Shown one piece after another: positions 16,731-25,976 of a stretch of DNA of 64,000 nucleotides. This DNA comes from JBFWRK01 sp050248955 (GTDB lineage: Bacteria > Actinomycetota > Acidimicrobiia > Acidimicrobiales > Ilumatobacteraceae). Made by a program: the position numbers and the translations under genes. The first letter of the stretch is position 1; each line of letters begins with the position of its first letter. The notes under the pieces are model-generated. The model did no database searches, was not told the DNA's origin, and saw nothing but the letters and a program-made list of their open reading frames with translations. Location: NCBI GenBank assembly GCA_050248955.1, contig JBFWRK010000002.1:310001-374000 (forward strand), written 5' to 3'.

Positions 16731-17843
16731 ATGGACTTCACGTGGACCGCCGAACATGACGCGCTGCGCGCGCAGGCCAGACAGGTCGCCGGCGAAGCGG
16801 TAGCGACGTACGGGCGGCACAACGACTCGTGGATCAACGGCTTCTCCAAGGAGTTCGCCGCCGAGCTCGCCGCGAGGGGCTGGATCGGCATGACGTGGCC
16901 GAGCGAGTTCGGTGGCGCTGGCCGCCCGCCGATCGACCGGTTGATCGTGGCCGAGGAGCTGATCTCGGCCGGCGCGCCGATCGGTGCGATGTGGTTCGCC
17001 GACCGGCAGATGGGTCCGACGCTGATCGCCTACGGCACGCCCGAGCAGCAAGCCGCGTTCCTGCCGGGGATCCTCGCCGGTGAGACGACGTGGTGCATCG
17101 GGATGTCCGAACCGGACGCAGGATCCGATCTCGCGTCGCTCACCTGTTCGGCTCGGCGTGACGGCGACGAATGGGTGATCAACGGGCAGAAGATCTGGAC
17201 GAGCTTCGGCGCGGTGGCCGACTACTGCTACCTCATCTGCCGCACCTCGGCCGACGGACCGCCACACGCCGGCATCAGCGAGATCGTCGTGCCGATGGAC
17301 TCACCGGGCATCGAGGTCCGGCCGATCACCGACATGACCGCGAACCGGCACTTCTGCGAGGTGTTCTACACGGACGTCCGGGTGCCGGTGACGAACCTCG
17401 TCGGGACCGAGGGTGGGGCGTTCAAGCAGACGATGCGCCAGCTCGAGCACGAGCGCGGCGGCATCGACCGGCTCGTGTCGAACCACGCGCTGTACCGGTC
17501 GGCGCTGGACCGGGCGGACCTCACCGACCCACTGCTCCGCCAGGAGGTCGCCGCGCTCGAGAGCGCATACCGGATCGGGCGGATCCTCGTGGTGCGCGAG
17601 GTGTTGCGCCAGGCCCCGGCCGGGTTCTCGGCGGCGACGAAGTGCTTCTGCACGGAGCACGAGTGGCGGGTAGCCCAATTCGTCTCGCGGGTGCTCGGCG
17701 CCGACGCCACGCTGTGGTCGCCGATCACCGCCGGGCTCTGCTACGCGCCCGGCTACACGATCATGGGCGGCACGTCGAACGTGCTGCGCAACATCCTCGG
17801 CGAGCGCGTCCTCGGCCTCCCCAAGGACCCCGCCCCCCGCTGA
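16731..17843 (+). CDS. Acyl-CoA dehydrogenase
   Basis: 370 residues from ATG at 16731 (MDFTWTAEHDALRAQARQVA). The FAD and substrate signatures are present: WCIGMSEPDAGSDLASL, WVINGQKIWTSFG and, near the end, GYTIMGGTSNVLRNILGERVLGLP. It would introduce a trans-2,3 double bond in an acyl-CoA and pass electrons to ETF. The usual catalytic Glu of short/medium-chain enzymes is not obvious, as in many actinobacterial FadE paralogues. The gene ends in a pyrimidine-rich tract that begins inside its last codons. Confidence 0.9.
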   Translation: MDFTWTAEHDALRAQARQVAGEAVATYGRHNDSWINGFSKEFAAELAARGWIGMTWPSEFGGAGRPPIDRLIVAEELISAGAPIGAMWFADRQMGPTLIAYGTPEQQAAFLPGILAGETTWCIGMSEPDAGSDLASLTCSARRDGDEWVINGQKIWTSFGAVADYCYLICRTSADGPPHAGISEIVVPMDSPGIEVRPITDMTANRHFCEVFYTDVRVPVTNLVGTEGGAFKQTMRQLEHERGGIDRLVSNHALYRSALDRADLTDPLLRQEVAALESAYRIGRILVVREVLRQAPAGFSAATKCFCTEHEWRVAQFVSRVLGADATLWSPITAGLCYAPGYTIMGGTSNVLRNILGERVLGLPKDPAPR

Positions 17844-17893
17844 CCCCGCCCCCACCTCACCCCCACCCCACCCCACCCCCACCTTCACCCCCA
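17829..17893. other. C-rich strand-asymmetric tract, G-quadruplex potential on minus strand
   Basis: About 65 bases made almost only of C runs (3-6 C) separated by single A, T or G. On the minus strand this gives several runs of four or five G with one- or two-base loops. It follows the acyl-CoA dehydrogenase stop and precedes the AbiEi/DUF559 unit. Confidence 0.7.
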
Positions 17894-17902
17894 CCGCCGG
17901 TT

Positions 17903-17974
17903 CTCTGCTCGTCTCCGGACACGAGAGGTCCCGGCCTGATCGAAGATCGGCTCCGGACGCGTCAACGAGCAGAG
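17903..17974. repeat. Inverted repeat left of the AbiEi/DUF559 gene
   Basis: ctctgctcgt (17903-17912) and acgagcagag (17965-17974) are perfect 10-bp inverted copies 52 bases apart. The octamer ctccggac also occurs twice between them (17913, 17951). The same ctctgctc/gagcagag arms form the stem-loop on the other side of the gene (18980-19024). Confidence 0.6.
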
Positions 17975-18013
17975 TTCTGCCGGTCCGGGCGGACGAGCGC
18001 ACTCATCGCCGCC

Positions 18014-18940
18014 GTGCTCGTTCATCGATTGACGCCGCTGCTCGCCGACCAACTCGGTCTCGTCACCCGGATGCAGGCCCTCGAACAGGGCGTCGGCGCG
18101 CGGCAGCTGCACCGCATGGTCGCCAGAGGCGATCTCGTGGTGGTGCACCGCGACGTTCTGCGCCATCCGGCTGCTCCGCTCACGAAGGACCAGCGCAGAC
18201 TCGCGGCGATCCTCGCTGCGGGGCCGGGTGCGGCGCTCTCGCACCGCGCCGCGGCTGACGTGATCGGCGTGTCACGGTTCCGCAGCGATCTCGTGGAGGT
18301 CACGCGACCATCCGCAGCGATCATCAGGTTGGACGGCGTGCACGTGCATCGCATCCCCGATCTGTCCTCCGTCGACATCCGGCGCGTGGGCGAGCTCGAC
18401 GTGACCTCGCCGGCGCGGACCGTCGTCGACCTCGGGCTCGTGGCTCGTCCCTCGTTCGTGCAGCGGGTCATGGAGGAGTGGCTGGCGAGCAAGCTCGTCA
18501 CCTTCGCCGAGCTCGAAGCGGTGCTCGACCGGGTCGGACGGCACGGCCGGAACGGAGCCGGCGTCCTCCGGTCGATCCTCGCCGACCGCGCCCTCGGCAC
18601 GACGGTCGCCGACTCCGTGCCGGAGAGCGCGCTCGGCGAGTTGCTCGTCCGTCACGGGTTCCCGCCGCTCACCCACCATCACCTCGTCGTGCTCCCGAGC
18701 GGTGCCGTGTTCGAGCTCGACTGGTCGTATCCCGATCGGATGCTCGGTTTCGAGGTCGATGGGTATGGCGTCCACCTCCGTTCCAACGATGCCTTCGAGC
18801 GCGATCGGCTGCGGCGCAACGAGCTCGAGATCCATGGGTGGCGGATCCTCCACTTCGCCGGCACCACGGTCCTCCGCCGGCCCCACGTGGTCGTCGACCA
18901 GGTCCGCCGCGCCCTCGGTCGCCGAGAACCCGTGGTCTGA
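18014..18940 (+). CDS. AbiEi-type antitoxin-domain / DUF559 protein
   Basis: About 308 residues from GTG at 18014; the start is approximate because the frame stays open upstream. The N-terminal third matches the AbiEi-type winged helix of type IV antitoxins (LGLVTRMQALEQGVGARQLH, RGDLVVVHRDVLRHP), followed by LDVTSPARTVVDLGL. The C-terminus is a DUF559 domain, related to Vsr/REase folds: FELDWSYPDRMLGFEVDGYG, then ERDRLRRNELEIHGWRILHF, with the Asp and Glu of a nuclease-like centre. No AbiEii-type nucleotidyltransferase toxin gene lies next to it. Such solitary genes occur in many copies in actinobacterial genomes; their function is not established. Related stem-loops flank it on both sides. 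Confidence 0.8.
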   Translation: MLVHRLTPLLADQLGLVTRMQALEQGVGARQLHRMVARGDLVVVHRDVLRHPAAPLTKDQRRLAAILAAGPGAALSHRAAADVIGVSRFRSDLVEVTRPSAAIIRLDGVHVHRIPDLSSVDIRRVGELDVTSPARTVVDLGLVARPSFVQRVMEEWLASKLVTFAELEAVLDRVGRHGRNGAGVLRSILADRALGTTVADSVPESALGELLVRHGFPPLTHHHLVVLPSGAVFELDWSYPDRMLGFEVDGYGVHLRSNDAFERDRLRRNELEIHGWRILHFAGTTVLRRPHVVVDQVRRALGRREPVV

Positions 18941-18979
18941 GACGCGCGAATCTGTGTTCACCGACGCGATCTCGTTTCG

Positions 18980-19024
18980 TCTCTGCTCGGCCGGACGCCG
19001 CAGGCGTCCGGGCGTGAGCAGAGA
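18980..19024 (+). terminator. Long stem-loop after the AbiEi/DUF559 gene
   Basis: tctctgctc (18980-18988) pairs with gagcagaga (19016-19024), and inside that ccggacgcc (18991-18999) pairs with ggcgtccgg (19003-19011) around a gca loop: 18 paired positions with one small internal loop. It can act as a terminator 40 bases after the stop, but its outer arm is also the sequence found on the left side of the gene. Confidence 0.6.
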
Positions 19025-19043
19025 TCGGTGTGGGGGGCGTAGC

Positions 19044-20384
19044 GTGCTCGTCGTGGGGGACCTACTGGCGCTGTCGAGCCGGATCATCGACGAAGGCGTG
19101 CTCGACGAGCCCGTCAACCGTGTCACGAACGAGCTGTCCGAGCTCGCCGACGACCTCGCGATCGTCGAGAGTTTCAGCCACAGCGTGGCGCTGCGGACGG
19201 ACGAGGGACTCGTGTGCTTCGACGCGTCTGGCGTCCACACGGGCGCGGCGGTCGTGGAGAGCCTCCGTCGGTGGTCGCCGGCGGCGATCCACTCGCTCGT
19301 GTACACCCACGGCCACGCCGATCACGTCGGCGGCAGCGCTGCGTTCGCCGCTGACGCGAACGCGCACGACCACGCACGGCCGCGGGTGATCGGCCACGAG
19401 AACGTGCGCGCCCGCCTCGCCCGCTACGAGCTCACGAACGACTGGAACCTGATCATCAACGCGCGCCAGTTCGGGGGCATCAGCGCAGAGATGCACCTCG
19501 GCATCGGCGGTGCCGGCCAGCGGTTCCTGCCCGCCGGGACGCTCGCGCCGGACGAGACGTTCGTGCGGCGTCACGTCGTCCAGATCGGTGACGAGCGCAT
19601 CGAGCTCCATCACGCGCGAGGCGAGACGGACGACCACCTGTGGGCGTGGCTGCCGAACCGGCGCTGGGCGATGGTCGGTGACTTCGTCATCTGGAACTTC
19701 CCGAACGCCGGCAACCCGCAGAAGGTCCAGCGCTACCCGGTCGAGTGGGCGGCCGCGCTGCGGACGATGATCGACCACGGCCCCGAGCTCCTCGTGCCGG
19801 CGCACGGTCTGCCGATCGCCGGCCGCGAGCGCATCGCGACCGTCCTCGATGCGATGGCGACCGCGCTCGAGGGACTGGTCGCGGACACGCTCGCGATGAT
19901 GAACGCCGGCGCCACGCTCGACACGATCATCCACTCGGTGTCGGTCCCCGCCGACCTCCTCGGCCGGCCCTACCTCCGCCCGTTCTACGACGAGCCCGAG
20001 TTCGTGGTGCACAACATCTGGCGGCAGTTCGGCGGTTGGTGGGACGGTATGCCCTCACGGCTGAAGCCCTCGCCCGACGCCCACCTCGCGAGCACGATCG
20101 CGGCTCTGGCCGGCGGTGCCGACCGCCTCGTCGCCCGCGCCGAGGAGGCCGTGGCAACAGGCGACCTGCGCCTGGCGTGCCACCTCGTCGACCTCGCCGG
20201 TCTCGCCGCGCCCGGCGATCCCGTCGTCCACGGTGCCCGCGCCGCGGTCTACGAGGCCCGCCGGCAGGCGGAGCCATCGTTGATGGCGAAGGGGATCTTC
20301 CGCGGCGCGGCCCGGGAGAGCGAGGCCGTCGTCACCGCAGGCGGCGACACCGCAGGCGGCGACGCCGCACCGTCAGCCGAGTGA
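19044..20384 (+). CDS. Metallo-beta-lactamase-fold hydrolase, alkylsulfatase-like
   Basis: About 446 residues. GTG at 19044 follows a G-rich ribosome site; GTG at 19053 is an alternative. The metal motif is YTHGHADHVGG (HxHxDH), with further ligands in HHARGETDDHLW and VPAHGLPI. The order and the C-terminal helical part (from about 330: GWWDGMPSRLKPSP...AVATGDLRLACHLVDLAG) resemble the SdsA1-type alkylsulfatase group, whose helical domain dimerises. A sulfate- or phosphate-ester substrate is likely but not identified. The final 12 bases overlap the convergent DMT transporter. The tail is an Ala/Gly/Asp repeat (TAGGDTAGGD). Confidence 0.82.
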   Translation: MLVVGDLLALSSRIIDEGVLDEPVNRVTNELSELADDLAIVESFSHSVALRTDEGLVCFDASGVHTGAAVVESLRRWSPAAIHSLVYTHGHADHVGGSAAFAADANAHDHARPRVIGHENVRARLARYELTNDWNLIINARQFGGISAEMHLGIGGAGQRFLPAGTLAPDETFVRRHVVQIGDERIELHHARGETDDHLWAWLPNRRWAMVGDFVIWNFPNAGNPQKVQRYPVEWAAALRTMIDHGPELLVPAHGLPIAGRERIATVLDAMATALEGLVADTLAMMNAGATLDTIIHSVSVPADLLGRPYLRPFYDEPEFVVHNIWRQFGGWWDGMPSRLKPSPDAHLASTIAALAGGADRLVARAEEAVATGDLRLACHLVDLAGLAAPGDPVVHGARAAVYEARRQAEPSLMAKGIFRGAARESEAVVTAGGDTAGGDAAPSAE

Positions 20385-21206
20385 CACCATCGCCAGCGCG
20401 GCGAGCGCCATCGCCATGCCGGCTGCCTGCGAGCGGCTGACCCGCTCACGATCGAGTCCGAACGCGAGCGCGACGGTGCTCACCGGGTAGAGCGCGGTGA
20501 TGACGGACACGATCGTGAGCAGGCCCTCGCGCGTCGCGAGCAGGTAGAGGACGTTCGCCGACATGTCGAGCACACCGCACGCGAGCGCGATCCCCCAGAC
20601 GCGGGCGACACCGAGCGGTTGGCGCAGCGCGCTCGCCGCGGTGAGCACGAGCGGGACCGATGCGAACCGGGCAGCGACGAGCGGCCACAACCCGCTGGCC
20701 TCGCTCGTCCGCTCGAAGAACACGAAGATCAGCCCGAAGCCGACGCCACCGAACACGGCGAGCGCGGCGATCCGAGCCGGTGTCGGGCTCGCGCTCGGGC
20801 GGAACGCGCCGCTGACGAGGACGATGGCGAGCATTGCCACACCGATGCCGACGAGCGCCGTTGCACCAGGTCGCTCGCCGAGCAGCAGACCCACGGCGAC
20901 CGGGATCGACACGCTCACCACCGCGGTCGTCGGTGCGATGACGCTCATCGAACCGCGCGACAGCGCGTGGTAGAAGGCGAGCAGGCCGATCGCACCGGCG
21001 ACACCACCGCCCGCGCCCCATGCCCAGTCGGCGAGCGGCGGGCTCGGGTCGCCGAGCACGGGTAGGACCGCGAGCAGCAGGACGAGGCTCACGGCCTGGC
21101 CGAACGCCGTGACGGCGAACGCCGACGCGTGCCGCGTCGCCCGCCCGCCGCAGTAGTCGGCGACGCCGTAGACCATCGCCGACGCGAGCGCGAGCAGGAC
21201 TGCCAT
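20373..21206 (-). CDS. EamA/DMT-family membrane transporter
   Basis: 277 residues, nearly all hydrophobic, with about ten membrane helices in two EamA repeats of five. Landmarks are MAVLLALASAMVYGVADYCG at the start and the second repeat from about residue 145 (AALAVFGGVGFGLIFVFFER). Members move small metabolites or amino acids, usually outward. There is no substrate clue in the sequence. It diverges from the aldo/keto reductase, with start codons 56 bases apart. Confidence 0.87.
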   Translation of the reverse strand: MAVLLALASAMVYGVADYCGGRATRHASAFAVTAFGQAVSLVLLLAVLPVLGDPSPPLADWAWGAGGGVAGAIGLLAFYHALSRGSMSVIAPTTAVVSVSIPVAVGLLLGERPGATALVGIGVAMLAIVLVSGAFRPSASPTPARIAALAVFGGVGFGLIFVFFERTSEASGLWPLVAARFASVPLVLTAASALRQPLGVARVWGIALACGVLDMSANVLYLLATREGLLTIVSVITALYPVSTVALAFGLDRERVSRSQAAGMAMALAALAMVSLG

Positions 21207-21262
21207 CGGGCCATCGAAGCAGGCGCGACGACCGCGCCGCCGGGTCGGATACGGTCGCCCTC

Positions 21263-22252
21263 GTGCACCACATCCGCTTCGGCCGCACCGGTCTCAAGGT
21301 CTCCCGGCTCTGTCTCGGCACGATGACCTTCGGGTACCAGTGCGACGACGAGACCTCGTTCGCGATCCTCGACGCCGCCGACGCCGCCGGCATCTCGTTC
21401 ATCGACACTGCTGACGTCTACCCGCTCGGAGCGCCCGCCGAGCTGTTCGGCCGGACGGAGGAGATCGTCGGCCGCTGGATGTCAGGACGGCGCGACCAGT
21501 ACATCGTCGCGACGAAGTGCTTCTTCCCGACCGGGCCCAAGCCGTGGGATGCCGGCAACTCGCGCCAGAACATCATGCGGGCGGTCGAGGCCTCGCTGCG
21601 CCGCCTGCGCACCGACCACATCGACCTCTACCAGCTCCACAGCTGGGATCCGGACACCCCGATCGACGAGAGCCTGGGCGCGCTCGATGACCTCGTCCGC
21701 CAGGGGAAGGTCCGCTACACCGGCTGCTCGAACCTCCTCGCCTACCAGCTCGCCCGTTCGATCGGGCGCTCCGAGGTGCTCGGCACCGCGCGCTTCGACT
21801 CCGTGCAGCCCCGCTACAACCTCCTGTTCCGCGAGAACGAGCGCGAGCTGTTCCCGTTGTGCGCCGAAGAGGGGATCGCCGTGATCCCGTACAACCCGCT
21901 CGCCGGCGGCTTCCTCACGGGCAAGCACCGCGGCGGCGCTCCGACGGAGGGCACCCGCTTCACCCTCGGCTACGCCGCCGGCCGCTACCAGGAGCGGTAC
22001 TGGCACGACCGGATGTTCGGCTCGGTCGACGCGCTCCGCCCGATCGCCGACGAGGCCGGCATGACGCTCGCCCAGCTCTCGATCGCCTGGGTGCTCGCCA
22101 ACCCCGTCGTCACCTCGCCGATCCTGGGCGCGAGCAAGCCGGAACAGCTCGCCGACGCCGTGAAGGCGCTCGACACCCCGCTCGACAGCGACCTCCTGGC
22201 ACGGCTCGACGAGCTGACGTACGAGTACCGGTTCGGTGACAACGCGCGATGA
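21263..22252 (+). CDS. Aldo/keto reductase
   Basis: 329 residues from GTG at 21263. The (beta/alpha)8 NADPH-dependent reductase signatures are present: TGLKVSRLCLGTMTFGYQ, FIDTADVYPLG with the catalytic Asp and Tyr, YIVATKCFFPTG with the Lys, and DLYQLHSWDPDTPIDESLGA with the His. It belongs to the YajO/Gfo-like AKR group acting on aldehydes or sugars. Its stop overlaps the next start (ATGA), so it opens an operon with the kinase-like gene and perhaps the amidohydrolase and the polyamine-type transporter behind it. Confidence 0.9.
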   Translation: MHHIRFGRTGLKVSRLCLGTMTFGYQCDDETSFAILDAADAAGISFIDTADVYPLGAPAELFGRTEEIVGRWMSGRRDQYIVATKCFFPTGPKPWDAGNSRQNIMRAVEASLRRLRTDHIDLYQLHSWDPDTPIDESLGALDDLVRQGKVRYTGCSNLLAYQLARSIGRSEVLGTARFDSVQPRYNLLFRENERELFPLCAEEGIAVIPYNPLAGGFLTGKHRGGAPTEGTRFTLGYAAGRYQERYWHDRMFGSVDALRPIADEAGMTLAQLSIAWVLANPVVTSPILGASKPEQLADAVKALDTPLDSDLLARLDELTYEYRFGDNAR

Positions 22253-23058
22253 CGGACGGGCCACCGACCGACGAGGCTGAGGTCGCGCTGGCGGGTGGCA
22301 TGGGATCCGGCGGACAGGTGGTTCGCGTCGGGAGCACCGTGCGGCGACCGTTCCGGGAGCACACCCCGAGCGTCCATGCGTTCCTCGACCACCTCGAGCG
22401 GGTCGGGTTCACCGGCGCGCCGCGGGCACTCGGACGCGACGAGCTCGGGCGCGAAGTCCTCTCGTGGATGGAGGGCGACGTCGGCGTGCCGCCGTTCCCC
22501 GACTGGGTTGCTGACGAGGAGCTCCTCGTCAGCGTCGCCGTTCTCGAGGCGGCGATGCACGAAGCGGCGCGCTCGTTCGTCCCTCCCGACGCTGCCGTCT
22601 GGGACACGGTGAACCTCGCGCCGCCGAAGCCTGGTGCGCTCGTGTGCCACAACGATCTCTGCGTCGAGAACGCCGTCGTCGACGACGGTGTCGCCGTCGC
22701 GTTCATCGACTTCGACTTCACGGCGCCATCGGACCGGCTCGTCGACATCGCGATCACGGCCCGGCACTGGATCCCCGTTCGCGACTCCCGGGACATCGAC
22801 GATGCCCGCCGCGAGCTCGATCCGGTGGCGAGATGGCGGCACTTCATGGATGCCCACGGTCTCGACGCGGATGAGCGGCAGGCGGTTGCCGCTCACCTCG
22901 GTGACTACCTCGACCGTGCACTCGTCTCGATGGAGCTGCGGGCGGCGTCGGGCAACGAGCTCTACCGTCAGGTGTGGGAGCAGGGGTACGAGCACCAGAA
23001 CCGGCGTTCGCGGGCGTGGCTGGCGCGGCACGCGAGCGAGCTCTGCCGGTGCGCTTGA
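22249..23058 (+). CDS. Aminoglycoside-phosphotransferase-family kinase
   Basis: 269 residues. The Brenner motif CHNDLCVENAVVDDG (catalytic Asp and the Asn metal ligand) and the following FIDFDFTAP (DFD) place it in the APH/choline-kinase-like fold. The ATP-binding N-lobe is short. Members phosphorylate hydroxyls of small molecules; antibiotic resistance should not be assumed. It overlaps the aldo/keto reductase by four bases. The C-terminal 60 residues are helical and charged. Confidence 0.83.
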   Translation: MTDGPPTDEAEVALAGGMGSGGQVVRVGSTVRRPFREHTPSVHAFLDHLERVGFTGAPRALGRDELGREVLSWMEGDVGVPPFPDWVADEELLVSVAVLEAAMHEAARSFVPPDAAVWDTVNLAPPKPGALVCHNDLCVENAVVDDGVAVAFIDFDFTAPSDRLVDIAITARHWIPVRDSRDIDDARRELDPVARWRHFMDAHGLDADERQAVAAHLGDYLDRALVSMELRAASGNELYRQVWEQGYEHQNRRSRAWLARHASELCRCA

Positions 23059-23180
23059 CGGGTGCCGGCACGAAACCCGCGGGCATCGACGGGCGAACGC
23101 GACGGAATCCGTTGCGAAACAGGACCGACACCGACGCTTTCCTTGTCGGTGGCCGTGGGCGTGTGCCAGGCTGGCGGTCA

Positions 23181-24803
23181 ATGCGGGTGCTGTTCACCGG
23201 GGGGTCCGTGCTGACCGGCACGACCGGGTCGCCTCGCATCGACGCCGTCGGCGTGCAGGACGGCCGCATCGTCGCCCTCGGTGACGACGCGCGGAGCTGG
23301 GCGTCGTCCAGCACCAACACGATCGAGCGGGTCGACCTCACCGGACGCTGCGTCGTGCCGGGCTTTCGCGACGGCCACGTCCATCCGCTGTCCGGTGGCA
23401 CCGAGCTCGTGTCGCTGTCGTTGGCCCAGTCCCGCTCCGTCGAGGACGTCCTCGCCGCCGTTCGGGCCCACGCCTCCGCGCACCCCGGCGATCCGTGGAT
23501 CGTCGGCGGCAGCTACAGCCCGACCCTGCTGCCCGGTGGAGTCGGCGACGCCACGGTGCTCGACGCGGTCGTGCCCGACCGACCGGTGGCGCTGTACTCC
23601 GCCGACCACCACGTCCTGTGGGTCAACAGCGCGGCGCTCGATGCCGCGGGGATCTCGGCGTCGACCCCGGAACCGGCGCTCGGCACCATCGTGCGCCACG
23701 GCGACGGCAGCCCGATCGGCACGTTGCTCGAATGGGGCGCCATGGAGCTCGTCGAGCGGGTCATGCCGGATCCCGATCCGGCGCTCCGGAGGCTCGGACT
23801 CGCGGCCGGCATCGACACGTTGCTCGCCGAGGGCATCGTGTGGGCACAGGACGCCGCCGTCGACGAGGGCGACCTCGCCGTCTACGCCGAAGCGGCCCGG
23901 GCGGGCACGCTGCGCTGCCGGATCAACGGTGCCTTCCGCTCGGATCCTCGGCGGTGGGTCGCACAGCGCGAGCAGTTCCGCGAGCTGCGCGACGGACTGC
24001 GCGACGATGCTCGGGTGTCAGGTCAGCTCACGGCGCGCACGGTGAAGTTCTTCGCCGACGGCGTGATCGAGGCGGGCACCGGCTTCCTGCTCGAGCCGTA
24101 CGAGGACGGTGACGGCTGCGGCCTGCCGAACTGGTCGCCGGCCGGCCTCGCCGAAGCCGTGCGTGCGTTCGATGCCGACGGGTTCCAGATCCACATCCAC
24201 GCGATCGGCGACGGCGGCGTGCGGATGGCGCTCGACGCCATCGAGCACGCCCTGCAGCACAACGGCCGGCGCGACCGGCGGCCCGTCATCGCGCACACGC
24301 AGCTCGTCGACCCGGCCGACCGGCCTCGGTTCGCGAGCCTCGGCGTGATCGCCAACTTCGAGCCGCTCTGGTCGTGCCTCGACCCGGTGATGACTGATCT
24401 GACCCTCCCGCGCCTCGGGCCGCGACGCAGCATGCTGCAGTACCCGGTCGCCACCATCGCCGGCCACGGGGCGGCGATCAGCTTCGGCAGCGATTGGCCC
24501 GTGTCCTCGGTGCGCCCGCTCGACGGCCTCGCCGTCGCCGTCACCCGCCAGACGCCGGACGGTCGGCCCGACGGCGGTTGGATGCCCGAGGAGCGGCTTC
24601 CGATCGACCAGGCGTTGCAGGCATACACTCGGGGCACGGCTCACCAGGCCTTCGACGACGATGCCGGGCGAATCGCCGTCGGCCAACGGGCAGATCTCTG
24701 CGTGTTGAGCGACGACATCACGGCCATGTCGGGCGGCGAGCTGCCGGGCGTCATGGTCGACGAGACGTGGATCAACGGTGCGGCGACGTACCGACGGTCG
24801 TGA
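23181..24803 (+). CDS. Amidohydrolase, YtcJ-like
   Basis: 540 residues from ATG at 23181. It is a metal-dependent TIM-barrel hydrolase: FRDGHVHPLSGG carries the first HxH, TVKFFADGVIEAGTGFLLEP the middle ligand, HIHAIGDGGVRMALD and VIAHTQLVDP later His ligands, and ISFGSDWPVSS the final Asp. YtcJ-type members hydrolyse amide-like or N-acyl substrates. Its stop is embedded just before the ATPase gene start (24827), so it is linked to the polyamine-type transporter. That suggests the transported compound or a derivative is an amide. Confidence 0.87.
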   Translation: MRVLFTGGSVLTGTTGSPRIDAVGVQDGRIVALGDDARSWASSSTNTIERVDLTGRCVVPGFRDGHVHPLSGGTELVSLSLAQSRSVEDVLAAVRAHASAHPGDPWIVGGSYSPTLLPGGVGDATVLDAVVPDRPVALYSADHHVLWVNSAALDAAGISASTPEPALGTIVRHGDGSPIGTLLEWGAMELVERVMPDPDPALRRLGLAAGIDTLLAEGIVWAQDAAVDEGDLAVYAEAARAGTLRCRINGAFRSDPRRWVAQREQFRELRDGLRDDARVSGQLTARTVKFFADGVIEAGTGFLLEPYEDGDGCGLPNWSPAGLAEAVRAFDADGFQIHIHAIGDGGVRMALDAIEHALQHNGRRDRRPVIAHTQLVDPADRPRFASLGVIANFEPLWSCLDPVMTDLTLPRLGPRRSMLQYPVATIAGHGAAISFGSDWPVSSVRPLDGLAVAVTRQTPDGRPDGGWMPEERLPIDQALQAYTRGTAHQAFDDDAGRIAVGQRADLCVLSDDITAMSGGELPGVMVDETWINGAATYRRS

Positions 24804-24826
24804 CGACAGAGGGGGAGGACGTCGCC

Positions 24827-25945
24827 GTGACGAGCGAACGCGGAGCGGTCGAACTGATGAATGTGACCAAGCGGTTCGGCGAGATGGTCGCGGTCGACCA
24901 CGTCGACCTCGAGGTGCGCGCCGGGGAGTTCCTGTCGTTGCTCGGCCCGAGCGGCTGCGGGAAGACGACGACGTTGCGGATGCTCGCCGGGTTCGAGCAG
25001 CCGGACGAGGGCTACATCCGCATCTCCGGCGACTTCGTGCAGGGCGTGCCGCCGTACAAGCGCGACGTCAACACCGTGTTCCAGCACTACGCACTGTTCC
25101 CGCACATGACGGTGGCGGAGAACGTCGGCTACGGGCTGCGCCAACGGGCAACCCCGAAGGCGGAGATCTCCAAGCGCGTCGGTGAGGCGCTCGAGATGGT
25201 GAAGATGTCGCCACTCGCCAACCGCAAGCCGCGCCAGATGTCGGGCGGCCAGCAACAGCGCGTCGCGCTCGCTCGTGCGCTCGTCAACCGCCCGAGCGTG
25301 CTGCTGCTCGACGAGCCGCTCGGGGCGCTCGACCGCAAGCTGCGCCAGGAGATGCAGATCGAGCTGAAGCTCCTGCAGAGCGAGCTCGGCATCACGTTCA
25401 TCTTCGTGACCCACGACCAGGAAGAGGCGCTGTCGATGTCCGACCGCATCGCGGTCATGCTCGACGGCCACGTCGAGCAGCTCGACGATCCCGACACGGT
25501 CTACGAGAAGCCTGCCTCGGCATTCGTCGCCGCGTTCATCGGTCAGAACAACTTCTGGGAGGGAGCGGCGACCGACGACGGCATGGTCACGCCGGACGGA
25601 ACGGTCTTCGTCAGCAACCACCGCGCGCCGATCACCCGCGGCGCGGAGGCGCTCGCCGCAGTCCGTCCCGAGACGGTGTCGCTGTCGACCACCGATCCCG
25701 GGCCGTCCGTCAACGCGACCGCTGGCACCGTCGCCGGTGTCTCCCACCTCGGCGACGTCCTGCAGTTCGTCGTCCACACCGAGGCCGGGCGCGACCTCAT
25801 CGCCCGCCTCCCCCGACATCAGGCCCCGAAGCTGGTCCCCGGCGATCCGGTCTGGTGTGTCTGGTCGCCCGAGCACGTCTACGTGTTCGGCGCCGATCAG
25901 ACCGATCGGGTCATCGTCGACCCGGTCGACGAGACAGCCTCCTAG
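24827..25945 (+). CDS. potA: Polyamine-type ABC transporter ATP-binding protein
   Basis: 372 residues from GTG at 24827, behind GGGGGAGGA; an in-frame GTG at 24800 overlaps the previous stop but has no ribosome site. Walker A GPSGCGKTT has its Lys at 46; then the Q-loop VFQHYALFPHMTV, signature MSGGQQQRVALARAL, Walker B LLLDEPLGALD and FVTHDQEEALSMSDR. The C-terminal TOBE domain (from about 285) is typical of PotA/CUT-family ATPases. It energises import by the lipoprotein and two permeases that follow. Symbol by family; substrate not proven. Confidence 0.9.
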   Translation: MTSERGAVELMNVTKRFGEMVAVDHVDLEVRAGEFLSLLGPSGCGKTTTLRMLAGFEQPDEGYIRISGDFVQGVPPYKRDVNTVFQHYALFPHMTVAENVGYGLRQRATPKAEISKRVGEALEMVKMSPLANRKPRQMSGGQQQRVALARALVNRPSVLLLDEPLGALDRKLRQEMQIELKLLQSELGITFIFVTHDQEEALSMSDRIAVMLDGHVEQLDDPDTVYEKPASAFVAAFIGQNNFWEGAATDDGMVTPDGTVFVSNHRAPITRGAEALAAVRPETVSLSTTDPGPSVNATAGTVAGVSHLGDVLQFVVHTEAGRDLIARLPRHQAPKLVPGDPVWCVWSPEHVYVFGADQTDRVIVDPVDETAS

Positions 25946-25976
25946 CACCGTGAACACTCAAAGGAGCCACCACCAC

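Noticed and set aside
22249..23058. Aminoglycoside resistance gene
   Set aside because: The fold is right, but the family is broad and the context is metabolic; there is no sequence basis for a resistance call.
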